7,863 nt of DNA from Acidothermaceae bacterium (GTDB taxonomy: Bacteria > Actinomycetota > Actinomycetes > Acidothermales > Acidothermaceae), in the NCBI GenBank assembly GCA_025925185.1, contig JAICLV010000114.1:1-7863 (forward strand), in the 5' to 3' direction. The stretch's first letter is position 1. Each line of letters starts with the position of its first letter. Under the pieces are notes generated by a model that saw nothing but the letters and a program-made list of their open reading frames with translations, searched no databases and was not told where the DNA came from. Of this stretch, positions 1 through 5,551 are shown one piece after another. Position numbers and translations under genes: made by a program.

Positions 1-1250
1 CCGACCAGCGCGACCAGCTCGCCCGGCTCGGCGCGGAACGAGACCCCGCGCAGCACGAGTTGCGGCTGGGTGTTGTCGAGCACCGCGACGTCCTCCAGCG
101 AGGCCAGCGACACCTCCGAGGCCGCCGGGTAGCGGAACTGGACGTGGTCGAACTCGACCGTGTTGGCCCGCGCCGGCAGGTCGACCGCGTCGGGCGCGTC
201 GTCGATCATCGGCGGCAGGTCGAGCACCTCGAACACCCGCTCGAACGAGACGAGCGCGGTCATGATCGAGACGTTGACGTTCGACAGCGCGGTCAGCGGC
301 CCGTAGAGGCGGGTGAGGTACGCGCCGAGCGCCACGACCGTGCCGACGTCGAGCCGATGCGTCGCCGCCATCCAGCCGCCCCAGCCGTAGACGAGGGCGG
401 CGCCCAGCGTCGCGACCAGCATCAGCGACACGAAGAACACGCCGCCGTAGATGGCCTGCGTCACGCCGATGTCGCGCACCCGACCGGCCTTGGAGCGAAA
501 GGCGTCGTCTTCCTCATGCGGCCGGCCGAACAGCTTGACGAGCATCGCGCCGGCGACGTTGAACCGCTCGTTCATGGTGTTGTTCATCGCGGCGTTGAGG
601 TTGTAGCTCTCCCGCGTGATGCTTTGCAGCTTGCGCCCGAACCAGCGCGCCGGCACCACGAACAGCGGCAGCAACGCCAACGACACCAAGGTGATCTGCC
701 ACGACAGCTTGAACATGACGGCAAGGGTGAACGTGACGCCGAGCAGGTTGCTCACCACGCTCGAGAGCGTGCTGGTGAACGCCTGCTGCGCGCCTAGCAC
801 GTCGTTGTTGAGCCGGCTGATCAGCGCGCCGGTTTGGGTGCGGGTGAAGAACGCCACCGGCATCCGCTGGATGTGCGCGAACACCTTGGCGCGCATGTCG
901 AAGATCAGGCCCTCGCCGATCCGCGAGGAGAAGTAGCGCTCGATCAGCGCGAGCGCTGAGTCGAACACCGCGATCACGGCCATCACGATCGCGAGGCCGA
1001 TCACCAGGTTCGGCCGGCTCTGCCCGATCCCCTTGTTGAGGATCTCGCGCACCAGCAACGGGGTGACCGTGCCGAGTGCCGCGTCGACCGCGAGCAAGAT
1101 CAGCAGCACCGTGATCAGCGCTCGATAGGGCCTCGCGAACCGGACGATGCGCTTGACGGTGCCCGGCGCGAGCTTCTGCTTGGCGACCGAGCGGTCTTGG
1201 GTGAACGAGCGGATCGCATGCCAGTTGCCCATGCCTTGACCCATGCTCAT
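1..1250 (-). CDS. ABC exporter half-transporter (permease-ATPase), C-terminus cut off by window edge
   Basis: This is a fused membrane-domain plus ATPase ABC exporter of the MsbA/MdlB type. It would act in the cytoplasmic membrane as a homo- or heterodimer; the substrate cannot be inferred. The visible 416 residues hold a basic cytosolic N-terminus, then a six-helix exporter domain (hydrophobic stretches near residues 44-64, 82-103, 160-180, 184-204, 265-290 and 303-322). The coupling region FFTRTQTGALISRLNND at 134-150 is typical of this family. The nucleotide-binding domain begins near 364, with the A-loop aromatic in FRYP at 372-375. The window ends at ELVALV, just before the expected Walker A, so ATPase competence cannot be judged. 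About 20 residues lie between the A-loop and the LVLRGVSF strand (398-405). The ATG at 1250 is chosen because GGTGAG lies 6 bases upstream and a stop lies in frame at 1266-1268; ATG 1244 is an alternative. It starts 60 bp after the hydratase-like gene and is probably co-transcribed with it. Confidence 0.9.
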   Translation of the reverse strand, partial: MSMGQGMGNWHAIRSFTQDRSVAKQKLAPGTVKRIVRFARPYRALITVLLILLAVDAALGTVTPLLVREILNKGIGQSRPNLVIGLAIVMAVIAVFDSALALIERYFSSRIGEGLIFDMRAKVFAHIQRMPVAFFTRTQTGALISRLNNDVLGAQQAFTSTLSSVVSNLLGVTFTLAVMFKLSWQITLVSLALLPLFVVPARWFGRKLQSITRESYNLNAAMNNTMNERFNVAGAMLVKLFGRPHEEDDAFRSKAGRVRDIGVTQAIYGGVFFVSLMLVATLGAALVYGWGGWMAATHRLDVGTVVALGAYLTRLYGPLTALSNVNVSIMTALVSFERVFEVLDLPPMIDDAPDAVDLPARANTVEFDHVQFRYPAASEVSLASLEDVAVLDNTQPQLVLRGVSFRAEPGELVALV

Positions 1251-1310
1251 CGGCCGCTCACCACTTCATCCGCCTCACGGTGCACGGCGAGCACAACGCC
1301 GGCGGGCCGC

Positions 1311-1955
1311 TCACCGTTCCCGACCCGCATCATCGTCGCGCACGAGTCGGACTAGCGCCGCGAGTTCCTCGCTCAGCGAGATTTTCCCGGGGACGACTGG
1401 CTCGGACGACGCGGTGAGCAGCGCGCGCTTGACTTCGGTCGCGACCTCACGAGGAGTGGCGAGAATGGCGGCGACCAGGTCGTCGGCGGCGTCGACGACG
1501 TGGCCGGCGCCCACCACGAGGGACACCAGCCCAAGCGCCGCCGCCTCCGCCGCCGGCATCCGCCGTCCGGTCAAGCACAGTTCGGCGGCACGGGCATGGC
1601 CGACCGTCCGCGCCAACCTGCCGAGCGCACCGAAGAGGTCCTCGGGCGAGAAGCGGAAGTCGGCGTTCTCGTCGGCGAGGACCAGGTCGCAGCTGAGCGC
1701 CATCGCAAGCGCGCCGCCCGCGCAGGGCTGGTCGATCAGGGCGACGAAGACCGTGTCGGCGGCGGTCAGCCGCGCGATGACGCCTTCGCGCGCCTGGACG
1801 TCGGGCGGCGCAGCGTCGTCCAGGCTCGTCGGCGCCCGGACGACGACCACCCGCGTCCGGCCGGTGAGCGAGCGCAGCCGCTCTTCGAGACCGGCCCAAC
1901 CGGCGCGCGGTGACGGCTGGACCCACGCGACCTCGGGATCGCCTTCGCTTGGCAC
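1311..1955 (-). CDS. Short, divergent enoyl-CoA hydratase/isomerase family protein
   Basis: This is a crotonase-fold protein of 214 residues; family members are usually about 250-290. The core is clear: DQPCAGGALAMALSCDLVLA at 75-94 matches the GGG..LALACDI..A segment, and ELCLTGRRMPAAEAAALGLV at 125-144 matches the E..LTGR..SA.EA...GLV segment. Glu105 (in SPE) and Glu125 sit where the two catalytic glutamates of classical hydratases fall. The N-terminal part is compressed: the usual G.G.AFCAG.D loop that supplies half of the oxyanion hole is not recognisable (APTSLDDAAPPD at 41-52). The segment between the two Glu is about six residues shorter than usual. Hydratase activity is therefore uncertain; it may be another crotonase-type activity or a degenerate paralogue. 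The start is GTG at 1955. An in-frame TAA at 1965-1967 rules out a longer protein, and AAGG lies about 7 bases upstream. The gene is preceded by an 11-bp tandem repeat. Confidence 0.82.
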   Translation of the reverse strand: MPSEGDPEVAWVQPSPRAGWAGLEERLRSLTGRTRVVVVRAPTSLDDAAPPDVQAREGVIARLTAADTVFVALIDQPCAGGALAMALSCDLVLADENADFRFSPEDLFGALGRLARTVGHARAAELCLTGRRMPAAEAAALGLVSLVVGAGHVVDAADDLVAAILATPREVATEVKRALLTASSEPVVPGKISLSEELAALVRLVRDDDAGRER

Positions 1956-1968
1956 CAGGCGACCTTAG

Positions 1969-2012
1969 CGACTCACAACCGACTCACAACCGACTCGCGG
2001 CCGACTCGCGGC
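1969..2012. repeat. Four-copy 11-bp tandem repeat upstream of the hydratase-like gene
   Basis: On the plus strand, two copies of CGACTCACAAC (1969-1979, 1980-1990) are followed directly by two copies of CGACTCGCGGC (1991-2001, 2002-2012). All four share CGACTC, or GAGTCG on the coding strand of the flanking genes. The 11-bp period is close to one helical turn, so the GAGTCG cores face the same side of the DNA. The array ends 13 bp before the GTG at 1955. It could be an operator array or a replication-slippage minisatellite; the sequence does not decide. Confidence 0.85.
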
Positions 2013-2034
2013 CGTCGCTGCTGACGCGACCGGC
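2011..2034 (-). terminator. Stem-loop just after the HTH gene, possible terminator
   Basis: GCCGTCGC at 2011-2018 pairs with GCGACCGGC at 2026-2034 (8 bp with one bulged base) around a 7-base loop. On the transcribed strand the stem begins 2 bases after the TAA of the HTH gene. There is no U-tract, as is common for terminators in high-GC actinobacteria, so this is a candidate only. It overlaps the first two bases of the tandem repeat. Confidence 0.35.
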
Positions 2035-2036
2035 GC

Positions 2037-2324
2037 TTACGGTTGCGGCTGGCCCATCGGCTGCGGTTGACCCGCCGACTGCGGCGCCGGCGGCTGCTGT
2101 GGTTGCTGTTGCTGTCTTGCCCGGCCGCGCGTGGCCCCACCTCGTCCTCGAAGGGTTGCCCCGGACTCGGTGAGGATGCGGTGCACGAAACCGTACGACC
2201 GGCCGGTTGAGTCGGCCAGCGTGCGGATGCTCGCGCCGCTGTCGTACTTCCTGCGCAGTTCGGCAGCGAGCCGGTCGCGCTCGCCCCCGGTCACGCGGCT
2301 GCCCTTCTTGAGAGTGTCGGCCAC
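2037..2324 (-). CDS. Small helix-turn-helix DNA-binding protein with Gln/Pro-rich tail (Rv1473A-like)
   Basis: This 95-residue protein belongs to a small conserved actinobacterial HTH family annotated as possible transcriptional regulators; M. tuberculosis Rv1473A is the likely counterpart, and it also sits beside an ABC-F gene. Residues 1-30 are basic and helical (LKKGSRVTG..RDRLAAELRRKYDSG). A helix-turn-helix follows at about 31-52 (ASIRTLADSTGRSYGFVHRIL), then the characteristic GATLRGRGGATRG at 55-67. From residue 70 the tail is low complexity (QQQQPQQPP, then AGQPQPMGQPQP), which I do not regard as part of the core family. The GTG at 2324 is chosen because AAAGGGAG ends 5 bases upstream and family similarity begins there. 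The same frame is open to an ATG at 2399, but the extra 25 residues do not look like the family. It is divergent from the MFS gene, and the shared 214-bp region carries short repeats that it or another factor might bind. Confidence 0.85.
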   Translation of the reverse strand: MADTLKKGSRVTGGERDRLAAELRRKYDSGASIRTLADSTGRSYGFVHRILTESGATLRGRGGATRGRARQQQQPQQPPAPQSAGQPQPMGQPQP

Positions 2325-2365
2325 GGTGTCTCCCTTTCTTGCTCGACTGTCGGGAGTCCTACCAG

Positions 2366-2383
2366 ACCCATGATCACCCATGA
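2366..2383. repeat. Direct repeat ACCCATGA with 10-bp period, possible operator
   Basis: ACCCATGA occurs at 2366-2373 and again at 2376-2383, about one helical turn apart; a TGATCA site lies across the junction (2371-2376). It is 42-59 bp upstream of the HTH start, where a repressor or autoregulator could act. No binding evidence exists in the sequence itself. Confidence 0.5.
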
Positions 2384-2453
2384 CTGCCCAGACGGCCACC
2401 CGCCCACTCGATCATCGGCGGAAGGTGAGGTGATCATCGCCACCGGGTTATGC

Positions 2454-2471
2454 CCGGCGGGCGTCCGCCGG
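2454..2471 (+). other. GC-rich hairpin upstream of the MFS gene
   Basis: CCGGCGG (2454-2460) and CCGCCGG (2465-2471) form a perfect 7-bp stem with a GCGT tetraloop, 67 bp before the MFS start codon. If transcription starts upstream of it, it would be a stable leader hairpin. There is no U-tract. Confidence 0.45.
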
Positions 2472-2538
2472 CGTCCCTCACGCCGCAACCCGATAGCTTT
2501 CCTGGATTCAACATCCGCAGTCTCGGGAGGGACCACTG

Positions 2539-3834
2539 ATGCCGCGGCTGGCGAGATTCGTGCGCGCCGCGGCGTCCGACATCACCCCCCTGCGCGAGTC
2601 GGCTGCCTTCCGCCGCCTCTTCGTGGGCCAAACGGTGTCGCAGATCGGCGCCCAGGTCACCCAGGTGGCCGTCCCGCTGCAGGTTTACGCCATCACGAAG
2701 TCGTCGCTGGACGTCGGCCTGATCGGTCTCGCGTCGTTCGTGCCGCTGCTGGTGTTCGGCCTGTACGGCGGCGCGATCGCCGACGAGGTCGACCGGCGCA
2801 AGCTGGTCATCTTGACGTCGACCGCGACGATGCTGTTGAGCGTCGTCCTGCTGGCGCAGGCGCTGGCGCACCTGAACCAGCTGTGGCTGCTGTATCTGTG
2901 CGTCGTCGTCCAGTCCGGCTTCGCCGCCGTCGGGACGCCGACGCGTGGCGCCATCGTCCCGTTCCTCGTCGGTCGGCACCGGCTGCCCGCCGCGAACACG
3001 CTGATCTACGGCAGCTTCCAGCTCGCCGTCATCCTCGGCCCGCTCATCGCCGGTGTCGCGGTCGGCACCGGCGGGTTCGGGGCGGCCTACGCCATCGACG
3101 TCGCGACGTTCAGCGCCGCGTTCTACGCGGCGGTCCGACTCCCGCGGATGCCACCCGAAGACACGGCGCACGCCGCGCCGCTCGCTGCCATCCGGGAGGG
3201 ATTCCGCTTCCTGTCGGTGCGACCGGTCATCTTGATGACCTTTCTCGTCGACATCAACGCGATGCTGACCAGCTCGCCGCGGGCATTGTTCCCCGCGTTG
3301 GCCGTCGGGCACTTCGGCGGCGGCGCGCACACCGCTGGCTTGCTCTACGCGGCACCCGGCGTGGGGGCGATTCTGGTCACGATCGTGGGCGGCCTCATCT
3401 CGCGAGTGCATCGGCAAGGGGTCGGCATCACGGTCTCAATCGCCGTGTGGGCTCTCACCATCACGGCCTTCGGGTTGAGCTCGTCGCTCTGGTTCGCGCT
3501 GCTGATGTTGGCCGTCGCGGGCGCCGCCGACACCGTGAGCGCGGTGTACCGCTCCACCATGCTTCAGGTCGCAACGCCGAACTCCATGCAGGGGCGGTTG
3601 CAGGGGGTGTACTCCGTGGTGGTGACGGGCGGCACCCGCCTGGGCGACGTGCGCGCGGGCGCGATGGGGTCGGTGATGTCGCCGCAGGTTTCCTTGGTCG
3701 CGGGCGGCATCGCCTGCCTCGTCGGTCTGGCGGCCCTGGTGGCACGGGTTCCGGCGTTCCTGCGCTACGACGCGCGCCGGGTCCTGCCTCCCGACCACGA
3801 CGCTCCCGTGGAGGCGTTAGGCCAACGCGACTAG
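2539..3834 (+). CDS. MFS permease, MFS_3/EntS-like efflux family
   Basis: This 431-residue cytoplasmic-membrane protein is of the proton-driven major facilitator type, most like the MFS_3 group that includes the enterobactin exporter EntS and many putative drug exporters. Substrate unknown. It has about twelve hydrophobic segments from residue 28 to 405. Motif A between helices 2 and 3 is clear (GGAIADEVDRRKL at 77-89). A cytosolic stretch lies at about 200-225, with a second half from about 228. The segment SMQGRLQGVYSVVVTGGTRLGD at 349-370 (quoted in part: MQGRLQGVY) is typical of this group. GGGAGG lies 8 bases before the ATG. This is the only plus-strand gene here, sitting within an otherwise minus-strand block. 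It is divergent from the HTH gene and convergent with the ABC-F gene, overlapping the latter's 3' end by 18 bp. It looks like a later insertion and may be controlled from the divergent region shared with the HTH gene. Confidence 0.88.
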   Translation: MPRLARFVRAAASDITPLRESAAFRRLFVGQTVSQIGAQVTQVAVPLQVYAITKSSLDVGLIGLASFVPLLVFGLYGGAIADEVDRRKLVILTSTATMLLSVVLLAQALAHLNQLWLLYLCVVVQSGFAAVGTPTRGAIVPFLVGRHRLPAANTLIYGSFQLAVILGPLIAGVAVGTGGFGAAYAIDVATFSAAFYAAVRLPRMPPEDTAHAAPLAAIREGFRFLSVRPVILMTFLVDINAMLTSSPRALFPALAVGHFGGGAHTAGLLYAAPGVGAILVTIVGGLISRVHRQGVGITVSIAVWALTITAFGLSSSLWFALLMLAVAGAADTVSAVYRSTMLQVATPNSMQGRLQGVYSVVVTGGTRLGDVRAGAMGSVMSPQVSLVAGGIACLVGLAALVARVPAFLRYDARRVLPPDHDAPVEALGQRD

Positions 3835-5415
3835 GTCGACGAGCTCGTCGCTCCACAGATCCTCGACGCCGTCGGGCAGCAGCAGCACACGCTCGGGCGA
3901 CAACGCGTCGACCGCGCCTTCGTCGTGAGTGACGAGCACGATCGCGCCTTTGTAATTTCTCAGCGCGGCAAGCACTTCCTCGCGGCTAGCGGGGTCGAGG
4001 TTGTTGGTCGGCTCATCCAGCAGCAGCACGTTCGCGCTAGAGACGACCAAGCGGGCAAGGGCGAGCCGCGTCTTCTCGCCGCCGGACAGCGTCTTGGTCG
4101 GTTGGTCGACCGTCTCGCCGGAGAACAAGAAGCTGCCGAGCACCCGGCGCAGGTCGACGTCGGCGAGTTCGGGCGCCGATGAGCGCATGGTCTCGAGCAC
4201 CGTCGCGTCCGGGTCGAGGGTCTCGTGCTCCTGGGCGTAATAGCCGAGCTTGAGGCCGTGCCCGGGCGTCACCTTGCCGGTGTCAGGGTTTTCCACGCCG
4301 GCAAGGGCTTTCAGCAGCGTGGTCTTGCCCGCGCCGTTGAGGCCGAGGACGACCACGCGACTGCCCTTGTCGATCGCGAGGTCGACGTCGGTGAACACCT
4401 CAAGCGACCCGTACGACTTCGAGAGCCCGGACGCCGTCAACGGCACCTTGCCGCACGGCGCAGGGTCGGGGAAGCGCAGCTTCGCGACGCGGTCGTGCTT
4501 GCGGACGTCCTCCAAGCCGGCGAGGAGTTTGTGCGCCCGCTTCTCCATGTTCTGCGCGGCTGTCGCCTTGGTGGCCTTGTAGCGCATGCGGTCGGCCTGG
4601 GCTTGCAGGGTGGTCGCCTTGCGCTCGGCGTTGGCCCGCTCGCGTTTGCGGCGGCGCTCGTCGGCCTCGCGTTGTTCGAGGTAGGTCTTCCAGCCGACGT
4701 TGTAGACGTCCATCACAGCGCGGGTGGCGTCGAGGTGCAGCACCCGGTTGACGGTCGCCTCCAGCAGGCCGACATCGTGACTGATGACCACCAGGCCGCC
4801 CTTGTGCGACCGCAGGAATTCCCTTAGCCACACGATGGAATCGGCGTCGAGGTGGTTAGTCGGCTCGTCGAGCAGCAGCGTCTCGGCGTCAGAGAAGAGA
4901 ATCCTCGCCAGTTCGACCCGGCGCCGCTGACCGCCCGAAAGCGTTCGCAGCGGCTGGCCCATCACCCGGTCGGGCAGGCCGAGGCTGGCGGCGATCGACG
5001 CGGCCTGCGACTCGGCGGCGTAGCCGCCGAGAACGTGGAAGCGGTCCTCGATGCGCCCATAACGGCGAACAGCGGCGTCGCGCGTCGCGTCGTCCGCGCT
5101 TGCCATTTTCGCCTCGGCGTCACGCATCTCGCGCGTGACGACGTCGAGGCCGCGGGCGGACAGGATGCGATCGCGCGCGAGGACGTCGAGGTCACCGGTG
5201 CGGGGGTCTTGCGGCAGGTAGCCGACCTCACCGGCGCGGGTGACGGCGCCTTGTGTCGGCAGCGCCTCGCCCGCGAGCACCTTGGTGAGGGTCGTCTTGC
5301 CGGCGCCGTTGCGACCGACCAGGCCCACGCGGTCCCCCGGCGCGATGCGGAAGGTGACCTTCTCCAACAAGACGCGCGAGCCGACGTGGATCTCGACGTC
5401 GCTCGCGGTGATCAC
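3817..5415 (-). CDS. ABC-F family ATPase (ribosome-associated translation factor)
   Basis: This 532-residue protein has two ATPase domains and no membrane segments, so it is an ABC-F protein and not a transporter. Such proteins bind the ribosomal E-site and act in translation or in protection from ribosome-targeting antibiotics. Domain 1 has Walker A GRNGAGKTT (34-42), signature LSGGQ (159-163) and Walker B LLLDEPTNHLD (180-190). Domain 2 has GLNGAGKTT (358-366), LSGGE (443-447) and LLLDEPTNNLD (464-474). The charged inter-domain linker (about 245-312, rich in Arg, Lys and Glu) is the part that contacts tRNA and the peptidyl-transferase centre in known members. Both ATPase sites look intact. 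Gene neighbourhood suggests the Rv1473-type actinobacterial ABC-F. The start is GTG at 5415, with AAAGG 7 bases upstream and a stop in frame at 5446-5448. It follows sufT after 136 bp of structured DNA, so it may have its own promoter. Whether it confers resistance or has a housekeeping role cannot be told. Confidence 0.92.
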   Translation of the reverse strand: MITASDVEIHVGSRVLLEKVTFRIAPGDRVGLVGRNGAGKTTLTKVLAGEALPTQGAVTRAGEVGYLPQDPRTGDLDVLARDRILSARGLDVVTREMRDAEAKMASADDATRDAAVRRYGRIEDRFHVLGGYAAESQAASIAASLGLPDRVMGQPLRTLSGGQRRRVELARILFSDAETLLLDEPTNHLDADSIVWLREFLRSHKGGLVVISHDVGLLEATVNRVLHLDATRAVMDVYNVGWKTYLEQREADERRRKRERANAERKATTLQAQADRMRYKATKATAAQNMEKRAHKLLAGLEDVRKHDRVAKLRFPDPAPCGKVPLTASGLSKSYGSLEVFTDVDLAIDKGSRVVVLGLNGAGKTTLLKALAGVENPDTGKVTPGHGLKLGYYAQEHETLDPDATVLETMRSSAPELADVDLRRVLGSFLFSGETVDQPTKTLSGGEKTRLALARLVVSSANVLLLDEPTNNLDPASREEVLAALRNYKGAIVLVTHDEGAVDALSPERVLLLPDGVEDLWSDELVDLVALA

Positions 5416-5440
5416 AGCACAGCCTTTCGGTCGTCTCCGA

Positions 5441-5452
5441 GTTGATCACGTT
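5441..5452 (+). promoter_or_regulatory. Half-site copy of the palindrome arm
   Basis: GTTGATCACGTT here matches the 12-base sequence running from the right edge of the palindrome towards its centre on the minus strand, and 11 of 12 bases of the left arm with its flank. The other half-site is missing at this position (TCAGGG follows instead). It lies 26 bp upstream of the ABC-F start codon, so a bound protein could block ribosome or polymerase progress. Confidence 0.5.
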
Positions 5453-5462
5453 CAGGGGGCTA

Positions 5463-5504
5463 GCGCGTCCGAGGACAGGGCTGTAGAGGCACCTTCGGAC
5501 GTGC
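5463..5504 (-). terminator. Long imperfect stem-loop between sufT and the ABC-F gene
   Basis: On the transcribed strand, bases 5492-5504 pair with 5463-5474, giving about 11 base pairs. One A/C mismatch (5502/5465) and one bulged A (5494) interrupt the stem, and the loop has 17 bases. There is no U-tract. It starts 47 bases after the sufT stop codon and ends 47 bases before the ABC-F start. It could be the suf operon terminator or a leader structure for the ABC-F gene. Confidence 0.4.
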
Positions 5505-5524
5505 TGATCACGTTAACGTGATCA
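5505..5524. promoter_or_regulatory. Perfect 20-bp palindrome, likely operator
   Basis: TGATCACGTTAACGTGATCA reads identically on both strands. One base further out the symmetry breaks (C/A at 5504/5525), then resumes for two pairs (5502-5503 with 5526-5527). With no loop bases it is a poor RNA hairpin but a good site for a symmetric dimer such as a TetR- or MarR-type repressor. It lies 90 bp upstream of the ABC-F start and 27 bp after sufT. The cognate regulator is not identifiable from the window. Confidence 0.65.
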
Positions 5525-5551
5525 ACATGGAACGGCGGGCGCGAGGCGCGA

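Larger units (their letters stand above)
2325..2538. promoter_or_regulatory. Divergent promoter region between the HTH and MFS genes
   Basis: This 214-bp non-coding stretch separates two divergent start codons and should hold both promoters. I see no convincing -35/-10 pair on either strand. TAGCTT at 2494-2499 is at best a weak -10 for the MFS gene. The region contains two TGATCA sites (2371-2376, 2431-2436), a direct repeat ACCCATGA (2366-2373, 2376-2383) and a second direct repeat ATCATCG (2411-2417, 2433-2439). It also holds a GC hairpin at 2454-2471 and strong SD sites at both ends. Confidence 0.6.
5408..5551 (-). promoter_or_regulatory. sufT to ABC-F intergenic region, structured leader with repeated TGATCA sites
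   Basis: This stretch is the 136-bp gap plus the ABC-F start codon. It holds four TGATCA sites: one overlapping the start codon (GTGATCAC, 5408-5415), one in the half-site at 5441-5452, and two as arms of the palindrome at 5505-5524. A long stem-loop lies between them (5463-5504). I cannot assign a clear -35/-10 pair. The layout suggests separate control of the ABC-F gene by a dimeric repressor, and the stem-loop could end suf transcription or attenuate ABC-F. Confidence 0.55.

Noticed and set aside
60..797. A 245-codon plus-strand open frame.
   Set aside because: It is antisense to the ABC exporter, whose frame gives a clear membrane-transporter sequence. The plus-strand product is Arg/His/Glu-rich, as expected of a high-GC shadow frame.
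1253..1315. A 10-bp direct repeat (GCCGCTCACC at 1253-1262 and 1306-1315) flanking the 60-bp gap between the hydratase-like and ABC exporter genes.
   Set aside because: One copy includes the SD of the exporter and the other the stop of the hydratase-like gene. A short GC-rich repeat of this size is weak evidence of anything more.
3837..3850. A perfect 14-bp palindrome (CGACGAGCTCGTCG) 3 bp after the MFS stop, considered as a terminator.
   Set aside because: It lies inside the ABC-F coding sequence, has no loop bases and no U-tract, and its codons (Asp-Glu-Leu-Val region) explain it.
2370..3932. A 520-codon plus-strand open frame overlapping the MFS gene.
   Set aside because: Its product is Arg/Gly/Ala-rich with no domains, while the overlapping frame from 2539 encodes a membrane protein with a strong SD site.
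5519..5525. TTGATC on the minus strand at the palindrome edge, considered as a -35 box for the ABC-F gene.
   Set aside because: No acceptable -10 hexamer occurs 16-19 bases downstream.
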